The notes under the pieces: generated by a model | Databases searched by the model: none | Told to the model about the DNA's origin: nothing | The model's input: the letters and a program-made list of their open reading frames with translations, nothing else | DNA from: Mesotaenium endlicherianum | Taxonomy: Eukaryota > Streptophyta > Zygnematophyceae > Zygnematales > Mesotaeniaceae | NCBI GenBank assembly: GCA_009602735.1 | Contig: WELA01003469.1 | Coordinates: 127,395-176,677, forward strand | Direction of reading: 5' to 3' | Length of the DNA: 49,283 nucleotides | Program-made: the position numbers and the translations under genes | Part shown: one piece after another, positions 11,595-20,786 of the stretch | Numbering within the stretch: the stretch's first letter is position 1 | Layout of the letters: every line of letters begins with the position of its first letter

Positions 11595-11599
11595 ACCAA
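11595..11599. repeat. Target-site duplication, left copy
   Basis: ACCAA immediately precedes the 5' LTR of element C. The same five bases follow the 3' LTR. Confidence 0.9.
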
Positions 11600-12319
11600 T
11601 GTAATGAATCAGTATATTAGTCGATATAATATTCATTTAAATATAATAGTTAATTAAGTTCAGCCTGCTGAACTTTAGTTAATAGTCAGTCTGCTGGACT
11701 GTACATAATTATCAGTTTGCTGACTCAGTCGAAAGCAGCAGGCTGAAAGTCCATATAAGTCAGCTTGCTGACACATTCTTTGACAGCAAGCTGACTTCCG
11801 TACTCGGTAGCAGCAAATTGCCTTGATATGCATCTAAGTGCGATATGCTAGATGAATAGCCAGATGACATCCCTATGATGGATGGCTATTCGGGATGATG
11901 GGAGATGGCGGTGGATTTGGTTAACCGAGGTCCTACCAACGTGGTTAACTCCCGGGTAGGCGGTGCCATCGCACTGACCGTTGAACAGTAAACTCATTCC
12001 ATGTACATATGCTAGGCATTGCTCTCGAGTTCGGCATTCGGAAACGAGGCCAACTCTCTTGTACAGCTTACTGAGAGAGATCTGAATCCAAGGCGAGAAG
12101 CCATTGATACGCACTGTCTTCTAACCTTGCTTATGTATGAGTTTACTGATTTGCATCATTGATGCTAGTTTACTCGCATTTGACTTACGAGTATTATTCC
12201 CTGCTAGTGTATTGTCCTTTGCCGTTTAACTAGTTAACGGAAATACCATAAAGATTACTTGCTGATATAAAGATCTTTATTAATTGTTAATCGCCTATTT
12301 GGTAAGTCGATTCATTTCA
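11600..12319 (+). repeat. 5' LTR of element C
   Basis: The LTR runs from TGTAATGAATC to GATTCATTTCA. U3 holds six short hyphenated palindromes between 11,655 and 11,800. A TATA-like CATATAAG at 11,752 could serve as promoter. Confidence 0.92.
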
Positions 12320-12320
12320 G

Positions 12321-12332
12321 TGGTATCGGAGC
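12321..12332 (+). other. Primer binding site of element C
   Basis: TGGTATCGGAGC begins one base after the LTR. It matches the plant initiator-Met primer site except at one position. Confidence 0.8.
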
Positions 12333-12353
12333 AGTTATCACAGTCTTCTTTGT

Positions 12354-12362
12354 ATGGTAAGG
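12354..12362 (+). promoter_or_regulatory. Candidate 5' splice site over the gag start codon
   Basis: The gag ATG is directly followed by GTAAGG, a strong 5' splice-site consensus. E1 keeps GTAAGG but has GTG in place of ATG. A donor here could be used with the acceptor before the third ORF. Splicing exactly here would put the gag ATG out of frame with that ORF in element C, which argues for caution. Confidence 0.35.
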
Positions 12363-13832
12363 ACAAGGTCTCAAACTAGCAACTCCCGAGACATGGAGAA
12401 CCAGGATAACGAGAATGTCGAAAACCAGGCGGAAAGCCATGTAGCGGGAAACCGTACCTATTCGGAAGCAGTAGCGGATACTGCAGCTAGGGAGGCTGCA
12501 GATGAGGCAGCTGCTATTGCCTCAGTCGCAGCTCAGCAAGCTGAGGAGGAGATAGCCAGACTAGAAGCTGAACAAGTAGCAAAGGCCGCTGAAGATATAC
12601 AAAGGAGGGAAGGACAGCCAGCTGACGAGCGCACTGTTGAAGAACTTATGGCATCAAGGGCCAATGTTCTGAACCCACCTCCTGCCGTACAACTCAATGT
12701 ACCCCTAGGTCAAATACGTGACCGGCTGAATGCGGCAGGAATTGCTGCTGCAGGAGCAAGAGGGATTGTTGAGGACACTACTCAGCGAGTAGATGCCAAT
12801 GCTGCTGCTGCATTTGCTAATCTACCACCCCAAAATGTAGACTTGGGAGCATTGTTCGTTCAGATGCAGTCGCAAATGGCGACCATGTATCAGTCCCAGC
12901 AGGAGGACAAAAGAATCATAATGTCCCTACTCCGGGACAGAGACCAACTGGGGTCTCACACCACTAGTGGTGGTGGCCGAGGGCCTAGTAAGCCCAAGCC
13001 GAAACCTCCCCAGGACTATGATCCTGAGGGAAACAGAAAATATTACCTGATCAAGTTTCTCGCGGATGTTGAGCAGTGGCTGGAGAACTACCCAGAACTG
13101 CAAGATTACGAGAAGGTCAGGCACACCGGTGCGCTACTGAAAGGCAGTGCCGCAGACTGGTGGCTTTACTGGAAGGAAGAGCGTAAGGCTCGGCAACTCG
13201 GTGACCCTACGTGGGTAGAGTTTGTCGAGAAGTTGCATGAGAAGTTTGATGTCATCAACCAGCAGGAGAAAGCTATCTATGCGATGATCTCCCTGACACT
13301 GAAGCAGACCACTTCAGTTGCTGAGTTTGCTCAAAAGTTCCAAGAGAACATGATGAAGCAGCCTGATTTGCCAGAACGGTATAGGATAGCATACTTCAGG
13401 TATGGCTTGAAATCCGAGGTCTCTGGTCATTTTGCTGAGAAAAAGTATGAGAAACTGGCTGACTTGATCCAGGATGCTGACGCCTGGGATCAGCAGCAGT
13501 TCAATCACAAGCGCCAGAGTAACGCTTTGGTGTCTAAGATTGTCAAAAAGCCCCACGGTTCCTACAATGCAGTTGAAGGAGACCAGGCTGAGGATAATCA
13601 GGGTGATGAATATGAGTATGAGTACAATGCTATTCAGTCTAGAGGTAGAGGTGGTCCCTCTCGAGGTGGCTATGGAAGGGGTGGTGGTAGGACTAAGCCG
13701 AGACCAGCCTCAGCAAAATCTACTTGCTACCATTGTCAGCAGAAAGGCCACTACAGAGAACAGTGTCCGGTCAAGCACCTGCCTAAGGTCGAGAGAAAAG
13801 ACCAGCCTTTAAAAGACAGCAACAGTCAGTAA
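12354..13832 (+). CDS. Gag polyprotein of element C
   Basis: The structural protein is 492 aa and should form the retrotransposon particle and bind its RNA. Visible parts are an Ala/Glu-rich N-terminal helix (about residues 38-90), a retrotransposon gag core with Trp-Trp-Leu-Tyr-Trp near residue 270, an acidic-Tyr stretch, an Arg-Gly-rich stretch (about 425-445), and one CCHC zinc knuckle Cys-Tyr-His-Cys-x4-His-x4-Cys (about 460-473). The start chosen is the first ATG after the primer site; an alternative ATG lies 13 codons downstream and is the only one available in copy E1. The stop at 13,830 lies just after a slippery heptamer, which couples this frame to pol. Confidence 0.92.
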   Translation: MVRTRSQTSNSRDMENQDNENVENQAESHVAGNRTYSEAVADTAAREAADEAAAIASVAAQQAEEEIARLEAEQVAKAAEDIQRREGQPADERTVEELMASRANVLNPPPAVQLNVPLGQIRDRLNAAGIAAAGARGIVEDTTQRVDANAAAAFANLPPQNVDLGALFVQMQSQMATMYQSQQEDKRIIMSLLRDRDQLGSHTTSGGGRGPSKPKPKPPQDYDPEGNRKYYLIKFLADVEQWLENYPELQDYEKVRHTGALLKGSAADWWLYWKEERKARQLGDPTWVEFVEKLHEKFDVINQQEKAIYAMISLTLKQTTSVAEFAQKFQENMMKQPDLPERYRIAYFRYGLKSEVSGHFAEKKYEKLADLIQDADAWDQQQFNHKRQSNALVSKIVKKPHGSYNAVEGDQAEDNQGDEYEYEYNAIQSRGRGGPSRGGYGRGGGRTKPRPASAKSTCYHCQQKGHYREQCPVKHLPKVERKDQPLKDSNSQ

Positions 13833-13849
13833 TCCAGTCTACTGACTGT
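13808..13849 (+). promoter_or_regulatory. -1 programmed ribosomal frameshift signal between gag and pol
   Basis: The heptamer TTTAAAA at 13,808-13,814 is phased T TTA AAA in the gag frame, which is the X XXY YYZ pattern. Seven nucleotides later a perfect 10-bp stem starts: ACAGTCAGTA at 13,822-13,831 pairs with TACTGACTGT at 13,840-13,849 across an 8-nt loop. The -1 frame is the pol frame and is open from about 13,787. The gag stop lies within the first stem arm. A pseudoknot was not tested. Confidence 0.8.
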
Positions 13850-16800
13850 GAGGATGCTAGAGATAGTGAGTCGTCACTAGCTGCCCTCGTAGCAGGTATT
13901 ATGGGTCCTGCTGAACTGGATTCACTATGCATGCCTGACAACCAGATAAAGGAGACCATCAGCAATATAGACGTCCAGAGAGTGCACACTCTGGATGCTC
14001 TTGTTCCACCTGATGTCCAACATTTCTTTGCTACGTCAGGAGAACAATGCGAAAGTCAGGAAAAGACAGTCCCCCCTATCCTACTGCATTGCATGATTGC
14101 AGGTAGGAAGGTGAGGGCATTTGTTGACGGAGGGGCGTCACATACTTTTATTCACAAGGACTTAGTTAAGCGGCTAAGGCTGCCTACTGTCACCCAAGGG
14201 AATAGAAAAATATTCCTTGGAGATGCCTCAAGTATCCCGGGAGGAGTTATAACCAAGCCTATTGAGGTCCAGTTAGGTTCTGGCATTGCAGTTCTAACTG
14301 AAACGCTTACATTTGAGGTACTCAACACTGGCTTTTATGATCTCGTGCTAGGCAGGTCCTGGCTTAATAGACATCAAGCTGAAGTGTGTTGGAGCAGAGG
14401 TACAGTTAAAGTGAGAGGAGCCAGTGATGGGCAGACTGACTTGGCACCCACCAGTGCTCTTCCTCTTGTCCTGTGTGGATGGCAAATGAAGGAAAAGAAG
14501 AGGCTTCCAGAAGGATGCAAGTTGCTGAATGCAATGGAGTTCGTCAAAAGCTGGAACCAGAAGGAAGACAGAATGTTCTGTCTGCTGCTAAGAGAGGTAC
14601 CTCCTCAACCTGAAGAAGTGGTTGAGAAAAAGGTAAGCCCTCCGGAACACCCTACTGCTGCAAAAATTGTTGCTCAGTACACTGATGTGTTTAACATGCC
14701 TCCAGGACTACCCCCTAAAAGGGAAGTAGATCATAGGATTGATCTATTACCTGGTAGCCAGCCACCCTGGCAACGCACGTATGGCTTGTCTTATTTGGAG
14801 AGTGAGGAGTTGAAAACACAGATTGCAGAGCTGGAGGAAAATGGTTACATTTCTCCCAGTAAATCACCGTACGGCGCACCTATCCTATTTGTTAAGAAAA
14901 AGGATGGCAGTATGCGGATGTGTGTGGATTACAGAGCCCTGAACAGAATTACAGTAAAGAACAAGTATGCTTTACCCAGGATCGAGGACTTGCTTGATAC
15001 CTTGTCCGGCGCTATGGTGTTCAGTAAGATAGATCTCAAGAGTGGTTATCATCAAATCAGAATTGCTGAGGGGAATGAACACAAGACTGCTTTCCGCACA
15101 CGTTATGGACACTATGAGTTCAACGTGATGCCATTTGGACTGACTAATGCTCCTGCTACCTTTATGGGTGCTATGAATGACAATTTCAGACCTTATTTGG
15201 ATAAGTTTGTGAAAGTTTTCGTGGATGATATTTTAATTTTCTCTAAAGATGAAGCTCAGCACACTGAACACTTTAAAACAGTCCTGGACACTCTGCGGAA
15301 AAATCACTTATATGCTAAAATGAGCAAGTGTGATTTCTTTAAGGAAAATATTGAATTCTTAGGACACGTTGTCAGTAAGGAAGGCATCAGGGTGGATCCT
15401 AAGAAAGTCCAGACCATACGGGACTGGCCAGTACCACAGTCTGTCTCTGAAGTTAGATCCTTCCTCGGGTTGGCTAACTACTATAGGAGATTTATTGAGA
15501 ATTATTCCACAAAGGCCAGTAAACTGACTGACCTTACTAAGAAAGACATCGGGTATGTGTGGGGGGAAGAGCAGCAGGCTGCCTTCCAGACCCTTAAAGA
15601 TGCCCTTTGTTCTGCCCCAGTGCTAGCCGTGTATGACCCCAGCAAACCGGTGCAGGTGGTTACTGATGCCTCTGATTTTGCCATGGGTGCTATTTTGTTG
15701 CAGCCTGCTGACAAAACCACAAAGGATGGTAAGGTACGGCAGGAGTGGCATCCTGTGTTGTATGAGTCTATGAAATTTAATCCAGCGGAGATTAATTACT
15801 CAGTGCATGATAAAGAGCTGCTAGCTATCATTCATGTACTCAAACAGTGGAGAGCATACTTACATGGTAAAGCTTTTAAGGTGATTACAGATCATCTAGC
15901 TCTGACCCACTTTCAGAAGAAGTCCAAGCTGTCGAGGAGGGAGAACCGCTGGAGCCAGATGCTGGAGCAGTTCCAAGTCCAGATCGACTACAAACCAGGG
16001 AAGTTGAATCCTGCTGATGCACTCTCTAGAAGACCTGACTTGCAAGAAAGGAACTTTAGTCAGCATACTGTAGATAAAGTCCTGTGTGCACTCACTTCAC
16101 TAAAGGTGAAAAAGTCCTTCCTTGAACAACTTAGGAAAGCCTACCTTTCTGACCCAACATTTGAGCCCAGCCCCACTACTGGTATGTGTCGTGCTACCGC
16201 ACTCGGGTATAAGCTCAAGGGAGGGGTCTGGGTGACTGAAACCACTTCAGGCAGGCTGAAGCTGGTCATTCCTAATAATTTGGAAATAAGGTCTCTCTTA
16301 CTGAGTCAAGCTCATGACAGTCTCCTGGGTGGACATTTGGGGCAGGCCAAAACTGTTGGCAAACTGGCAAAACATTATCATTGGGAGGGGTTACCCCGGG
16401 AGGTCTTGAAATACGTCAAGTCCTGTGACCAGTGTCAGAGAAATAAGTCTCGGCACACACCACCCGGAGGTCTCCTGCAACCGTTGCCCATCCCAGCGGG
16501 ACGCTGGGAAACTATATCCATGGGCTGGGTGGTCTCACTACCAAGAACTGCCAACGGGCATGATTCAATACTGGTAGTTGTGGATAAACTGACAAAGATA
16601 GTCATTTTTATCCCCACAACTGTCGAAGTGACTGCACTCGAAACAGCCAGACACTTATACAACCATGTAGTATGCCAACATGGGCTCCCTTCTAATATCA
16701 TCTCAGACAGAGACTCAAAATTCACCTCTAAGTTCTGGAGAGCTTTAATGGGGTTAATGGGAGTCAAACAGCTGCTCAGCACAGCAAACCACCCTCAGAC

Positions 16801-17017
16801 TGATGGGCAGACTGAAAGAACTAACCGAGTTCTGCAGGAGGTGCTGAGAGCATATATTAACCAAAAACAAGATAATTGGGATGACCTGTTACCTCAAATT
16901 CAGTTTGCGATCAACAGTGCGATGCATGCGTCAACGGGCAAGACTCCTTTTGAACTAAGCCTGGGTAGAGTCCCTAAGTCTCCTGTAGATGTGCTAGGGG
17001 AATCCTTAAGGGATTGA
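13808..17017 (+). CDS. Pol of element C: protease, RT, RNase H, integrase (mutated)
   Basis: If made by the -1 frameshift, this adds about 1,069 codons to Gag. In order: aspartic protease with Val-Asp-Gly-Gly-Ala-Ser (Asp codon at 14,126); RT with Phe-Val-Asp-Asp near 15,218; Ty3-type RNase H with Thr-Asp-Ala-Ser (about 15,660), Lys-Glu-Leu-Leu-Ala and Thr-Asp-His; the integrase His-His-Cys-Cys site (about 16,310-16,440) and core with Ser-Asp-Arg-Asp (about 16,705) and Gln-Thr-Glu-Arg (about 16,810). The first integrase catalytic Asp, normally in Ser-Met-Asp-Trp, is Gly here (codon 16,523-16,525). The frame ends at 17,017 because about 11 bases present in E2 are missing near 17,005; the chromodomain part continues in another frame. 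Confidence 0.9.
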   Translation, partial: FKRQQQSVIQSTDCEDARDSESSLAALVAGIMGPAELDSLCMPDNQIKETISNIDVQRVHTLDALVPPDVQHFFATSGEQCESQEKTVPPILLHCMIAGRKVRAFVDGGASHTFIHKDLVKRLRLPTVTQGNRKIFLGDASSIPGGVITKPIEVQLGSGIAVLTETLTFEVLNTGFYDLVLGRSWLNRHQAEVCWSRGTVKVRGASDGQTDLAPTSALPLVLCGWQMKEKKRLPEGCKLLNAMEFVKSWNQKEDRMFCLLLREVPPQPEEVVEKKVSPPEHPTAAKIVAQYTDVFNMPPGLPPKREVDHRIDLLPGSQPPWQRTYGLSYLESEELKTQIAELEENGYISPSKSPYGAPILFVKKKDGSMRMCVDYRALNRITVKNKYALPRIEDLLDTLSGAMVFSKIDLKSGYHQIRIAEGNEHKTAFRTRYGHYEFNVMPFGLTNAPATFMGAMNDNFRPYLDKFVKVFVDDILIFSKDEAQHTEHFKTVLDTLRKNHLYAKMSKCDFFKENIEFLGHVVSKEGIRVDPKKVQTIRDWPVPQSVSEVRSFLGLANYYRRFIENYSTKASKLTDLTKKDIGYVWGEEQQAAFQTLKDALCSAPVLAVYDPSKPVQVVTDASDFAMGAILLQPADKTTKDGKVRQEWHPVLYESMKFNPAEINYSVHDKELLAIIHVLKQWRAYLHGKAFKVITDHLALTHFQKKSKLSRRENRWSQMLEQFQVQIDYKPGKLNPADALSRRPDLQERNFSQHTVDKVLCALTSLKVKKSFLEQLRKAYLSDPTFEPSPTTGMCRATALGYKLKGGVWVTETTSGRLKLVIPNNLEIRSLLLSQAHDSLLGGHLGQAKTVGKLAKHYHWEGLPREVLKYVKSCDQCQRNKSRHTPPGGLLQPLPIPAGRWETISMGWVVSLPRTANGHDSILVVVDKLTKIVIFIPTTVEVTALETARHLYNHVVCQHGLPSNIISDRDSKFTSKFWRALMGLMGVKQLLSTANHPQTDGQTERTNRVLQEVLRAYINQKQDNWDDLLPQIQFAINSAMHASTGKTPFELSLGRVPKSPVDVLGESLRD

Positions 17018-17081
17018 CAACCCGGTCTCCCTCCAGTTAACTCAGGAGTTTGCTGACACCCTGTCAGAAGTCCAACGAAAC

Positions 17082-17606
17082 TTGCACACGGCCCAAGAAA
17101 ACCAACAAAAATACGCTAATCAACACCGTCGTGAACTCACATTTTCCAAGGGGGATTTAGTCAAACTGCATTCTCAGCACCTGTACCTCCCTGGTGTGGT
17201 CAAGAAAAAGCTTGGCCCTGTCTGGGTCGGTCCATATTCGGTGGTCCGTCGTGTCGGTCAGAATGCTTACAAACTGAACATGTCAGCTGAATACAAGGGG
17301 CACCCGGTCTTTAATGTCTCCTTCCTGGAACCGTACATCAAAGGTGATACACTGTTCACAGGTCGGTTCCCTGTCCAACCGGGACCGGTCCCCGCTGTCC
17401 GGGACGGCGACCCTGAGGAATATGAGGTCGATGAGATTTTAGACGCTCGCTCGGTCCGTCGATCGTCTAAATATGTCATGAAATACCTCATTCGATGGAA
17501 GGGTTACGATGCCTCTGGGGACACTTGGGAGTTTAAGGACCACTTGACCAATGCCAAAGGGGCGTTGACACGGTTCCACCTTCGGGCCGCTGGAGTCCCT
17601 CCATAA
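17082..17606 (+). pseudogene. Integrase C-terminal region and chromodomain, cut off by frameshift
   Basis: This is the continuation of pol in a different frame. It holds an integrase C-terminal GPY/F-type segment (Leu-Gly-Pro-Val-Trp-Val-Gly-Pro-Tyr) and a chromodomain with Val-Asp-Glu-Ile-Leu-Asp, Tyr-Leu-Ile-Arg-Trp-Lys-Gly-Tyr and Thr-Trp-Glu-Phe. Chromodomains of this family bind modified histones and steer integration. E2 keeps the linking sequence that element C lost, so this was once one protein with pol. Confidence 0.85.
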
Positions 17607-17656
17607 CTGTCATTTCAGTTGACACGGGAAGGTGACAGGCGGTCCTGTCTCCATTT

Positions 17657-17668
17657 AAGTTGGAGGGG
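17657..17668 (+). other. Internal polypurine tract
   Basis: AAGTTGGAGGGG lies about 50 bp after the pol end and is almost identical to the tract next to the 3' LTR. E2 has it at the matching place. It could be a second plus-strand priming site or the mark of a past recombination. Confidence 0.5.
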
Positions 17669-17842
17669 AAAATATATGACAGTTAGTGAGCGAGAGCGAT
17701 AAAAACACACTCATACGTTTATGTGTAGCGCATCGCAACTACGTCAACTTTTAGCAATCATCCTGTAAGGTAAACAGCAGCGAAGCCACTATACTAAATA
17801 CTAACATACTTCCTGCAATCCCTATGACAAAGGTCCATATCC

Positions 17843-17873
17843 TACTAACTTGTGCCCTGGTTACATGTGCAGG
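17843..17873 (+). promoter_or_regulatory. Candidate branch point and 3' splice site before the third ORF
   Basis: TACTAAC at 17,843-17,849 is an ideal branch-point sequence. It is followed 24 nt after the branch A by TGCAG at 17,868-17,872. The first downstream base is followed by ATGGCG, the start codon of the third ORF. This layout fits a spliced subgenomic mRNA. Confidence 0.5.
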
Positions 17874-19550
17874 ATGGCGCCCACCACACAAAAGGAGGAC
17901 AGAAAGCGCAAGGCAGAAGAAGCCAGGAGGACAATGGAGCAATACCAGAAGGAGCTGGCGGCGACGTCCCTCACCAGGAGAGAACAAGAAAGGGTCCGCA
18001 AGCAACAAGAGGCGGCAGAAGAGGCACAGAGGAAGAAGGATCAGGAAGCGGAAAACCTCAGGAAGGCTGAGGAGGAGAGACAGAAGAAACAGCAAGAAGA
18101 AGCGGCAGCGGCAGAAGAGGAGAAAAGAAAAAAGATTGAAGCGGACAGACAGAAGAGCTTGGCCACTTACAGGTATACTGTGGTGGGTGGCCAAAACTTC
18201 GATAACCTGAAGGAAGCATTGCTGGCAGCCCAGGAGATCAACAGGCTGGAACAGACAACACTGCTACAGAAGGAAGGAGCTACAGCACTGGACAGGTACA
18301 TCGAGACACACACCGGCGTGGTCCTTTACGAAGATTATGCTAAGATGGTGGGCTATACAGCAGAGCAGGCCCGGTATCTCGCAGATGATTCAGAGGACAA
18401 GCCGGTCCCCATACCGGGAATAGTGGGAGATCAGAGACTCATCCGGATGGTGAGCATGCGGCCCGATAGCTTTAAGGATACGGTATTCTACCTCACACTC
18501 CTGCCAGCTTACAATGAAGTTGAGAGAAGGAGCTGGGAGTACTTGGCCAGGGAAGCAGGACAGCAGATGTTCTCTCCCCACTGGTTCCCGTGTAAACTGA
18601 GGAAGGCTGAGCACGGACCCCAGTACTACCAGCAGCCAACAGACTGGAGGTGGATGACCGTCACAAATAAGAAGCAGGAGTGTGACCGAGCCCAACCGGA
18701 TGACTTCCACTATGGCCTAGACGGCTATCTCATCCTACCACCTCACATTGCCCCTTGGGACCCCAGGCTGAATGGATGCCTGAGCAATATGAATGCAGAG
18801 ACCAAGGAACATAGGAGGAGGGGAAGAGAGTACTTCTCTAAGGGAAAGCATGCCTTTGTCAAATGGGCAAAGAATGCAGGCCGGATAGATATCAGTAGGC
18901 TGAAGGCCAAGCAACCTCCAGCGCGCCCTAAGAAAGGGAGGTCGGTAGACTACTCCATGTCTACTAGGGAGCAGGACGACTTAGTGGACGAGACCCCTAC
19001 TCTCTCCGAGGAGGAGGATGAGGAGGATGAGGAAGAAGAACAAGGCAGAGGAGAAGCATCAGCAGCAGGTACTCAGGATACCCAGGGACAGGCAGTGGCA
19101 CTTCCTAAAGAACCACGATCAGGTGTGTGGAATGTGATCCCCGTTATGGCGACAACTGGACCCCGCGCTCGCTCCCCCAGCCCACCTGCCCAAGCAGGGG
19201 AAGAAGCTGATCTGACTGTACTGGGCAGCAGACACAGACAGAAATCCCCAGAGGACAGGGGTGCCAGAAGAGGGACACGCGGGTGGGCCAGAGGTATGCC
19301 AGCCTCCCCCTCCGCTCAGGGGCATGTACCTCTAGCCAATGTATTTCAGCATCCTACTGGAATGCCTGTCTATGTGGGAATCAACACCCAAGTGGTTGAA
19401 GAGCAGGCCACCATCCTCCGTTCTCCTCGAGGGCCAACTTTAGAGCAAACAGGGTTCTTTAGAAGGCCAGCTGACAGACCTAGAGGGCTGTCCAGATCTA
19501 GGTCCAGATCTCCGTCTCCTGATTCTGAAGCCCCAGGAACAACCCCTTAA
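17874..19550 (+). CDS. Third ORF of element C, unknown function
   Basis: The ORF is an intact 558-codon frame between pol and the 3' LTR; I recognise no family. The N-terminal 90 residues are a highly charged Glu/Lys/Arg/Gln helix, probably a coiled coil. The middle (about 95-350) looks globular, with many aromatic residues and a Pro-rich Tyr-Leu-Ile-Leu-Pro-Pro-His stretch. Then come a basic Lys/Pro segment, an acidic run (Glu-Glu-Asp-Glu-Glu-Asp type, about 380-395), and a Ser/Arg/Pro-rich end with Arg-Ser-Arg-Ser-Arg-Ser. No signal peptide or clear membrane segment is seen, so a classical envelope role is not supported. ATG 17,874 was chosen because it directly follows the splice acceptor. 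E2 lacks the gene. Confidence 0.75.
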   Translation: MAPTTQKEDRKRKAEEARRTMEQYQKELAATSLTRREQERVRKQQEAAEEAQRKKDQEAENLRKAEEERQKKQQEEAAAAEEEKRKKIEADRQKSLATYRYTVVGGQNFDNLKEALLAAQEINRLEQTTLLQKEGATALDRYIETHTGVVLYEDYAKMVGYTAEQARYLADDSEDKPVPIPGIVGDQRLIRMVSMRPDSFKDTVFYLTLLPAYNEVERRSWEYLAREAGQQMFSPHWFPCKLRKAEHGPQYYQQPTDWRWMTVTNKKQECDRAQPDDFHYGLDGYLILPPHIAPWDPRLNGCLSNMNAETKEHRRRGREYFSKGKHAFVKWAKNAGRIDISRLKAKQPPARPKKGRSVDYSMSTREQDDLVDETPTLSEEEDEEDEEEEQGRGEASAAGTQDTQGQAVALPKEPRSGVWNVIPVMATTGPRARSPSPPAQAGEEADLTVLGSRHRQKSPEDRGARRGTRGWARGMPASPSAQGHVPLANVFQHPTGMPVYVGINTQVVEEQATILRSPRGPTLEQTGFFRRPADRPRGLSRSRSRSPSPDSEAPGTTP

Positions 19551-19650
19551 GGTGACACGCTGAAGAGGCAGTCAGTAAGGGAGGCTGGTCAGGTTCAGTT
19601 CCCTTATTTAAAATTTCTGCAGTTTAATGTTGTCGAGGCGACAACAAGTT

Positions 19651-19662
19651 AAGTTGGAGGGA
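19651..19662 (+). other. 3' polypurine tract of element C
   Basis: AAGTTGGAGGGA ends one base before the 3' LTR start, the expected place for plus-strand priming. Confidence 0.8.
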
Positions 19663-19663
19663 T

Positions 19664-20381
19664 TGTAATGAATCAGTATATTAGTGGATATAATATTCAT
19701 TTAAATATAATAGTTAATTAAGTTCAGCCTGCTGAACTTTAGTTAATAGTCAGTCTGCTGGACTTTACATAATTATCAGTTTGCTGACTCAGTCGAAAGC
19801 AGCAGGCTGAAAGTCCATATAAGTCAGCTGCTGACACATTCTTTGACAGCAAGCTGACTTCCGTGCTCGGTAGCAGCGAACTGCCTTGATATGCATTTAA
19901 GTGCGATATGCTAGATGAATAGCCAGATGACATCCCTATGATGGATGGCTATTCGGGATGATGGGAGATGGCGGTGGATTTGGTTAACCGAGGTCCTACC
20001 AACGTGGTTAACTCCCGGGTAGGCGGTGCCATCGCACTGACCGTTGAACAGTAAACTCATTCCATGTACATACGCTAGGCATTGCTCTCGAGTTCGGCAT
20101 TCGGAAACGAGGCCAACTCTCTTGTACAGCTTACTGAGAGAGATCTGAATCCAAGGCGAGAAGCCATTGATACGCACTGTCTTCTAACCTTGCTTATGTA
20201 TGAGTTTACTGATTTGCATCATTGATGCTAGTTTACTCGCATTTGACTTACGAGTATTATTCTATGCTAGTGTATTGTCCTTTGCCGTTTAACTAGTTAA
20301 CGGAAATACCATAAGATTACTTGCTGATGTAAAGATCTTTATTAATTGTCAATCGCCTATTTGGTAAGTCGATTCATTTCA
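19664..20381 (+). repeat. 3' LTR of element C
   Basis: It has the same ends and internal motifs as the 5' LTR. Small differences include loss of one T in a U3 palindrome (near 19,827), TTCTATGC for TTCCCTGC, and one A less in the CCATAAGATT run. Confidence 0.92.
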
Positions 20382-20386
20382 ACCAA
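20382..20386. repeat. Target-site duplication, right copy
   Basis: ACCAA directly follows the 3' LTR and equals the bases before the 5' LTR. Confidence 0.9.
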
Positions 20387-20786
20387 TGACCAAAAAACTT
20401 GGTGTCAATTTGGGTCCCAAACATTGGGCTGGTGTAGCAGCTAGGATACTAAATGAATTTCATATTTGTAAAGTGCACTGTCGTCCTTACATCTAGATAA
20501 ATGCTGGAACAAATCAGGACCTAAAAATAAGTTGTACTTTTCCGGATATTGTGCTGAGAAGAAATGTACTTGTGAGACCTCACACGTTTTCCTTGTAGTA
20601 CCAAAAAGTGCACTAAAAAATCTCGAAAAAATCGGAAAAAGTACATTGCCAGATTGTTTACTCAAAGTAGATTCAATATATATATGGCTCTTATGTACCA
20701 CATAAGCACTGATTTTAGTATGAGCATTCAAAGATAGGCAATTGTGGTGTCCGTTTTGGTCCTATAGGCAGTGAATCTAGTGTTAA
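20387..20786 (+). other. Probable 3' non-coding end of the piggyBac-like unit
   Basis: Removing element C joins this stretch to the piggyBac 3' sequence. It has no coding frame. It ends CCTATAGGCAGTGAATCTAG then TG and TTAA (20,783-20,786); TTAA is the obligatory piggyBac target. The left terminus is outside the window, so terminal inverted repeats cannot be compared. Confidence 0.4.

Larger units (their letters stand above)
11600..20381 (+). mobile_element. Structurally complete chromodomain Ty3/gypsy retrotransposon (element C)
   Basis: It is an 8,782-bp unit with two LTRs of about 720 bp, a 5-bp duplication ACCAA on both sides, an initiator-Met-type primer site, gag, pol in the -1 frame, a chromodomain, an extra ORF, and a polypurine tract next to the 3' LTR. 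The order protease-RT-RNase H-integrase-chromodomain defines a Ty3/gypsy chromovirus. By eye the two LTRs differ at roughly a dozen positions, which suggests a fairly young insertion. It lies inside the 3' part of a piggyBac-like unit. Two lesions, a changed integrase Asp and a frameshift before the chromodomain, make it unlikely to be autonomous now. Confidence 0.92.
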
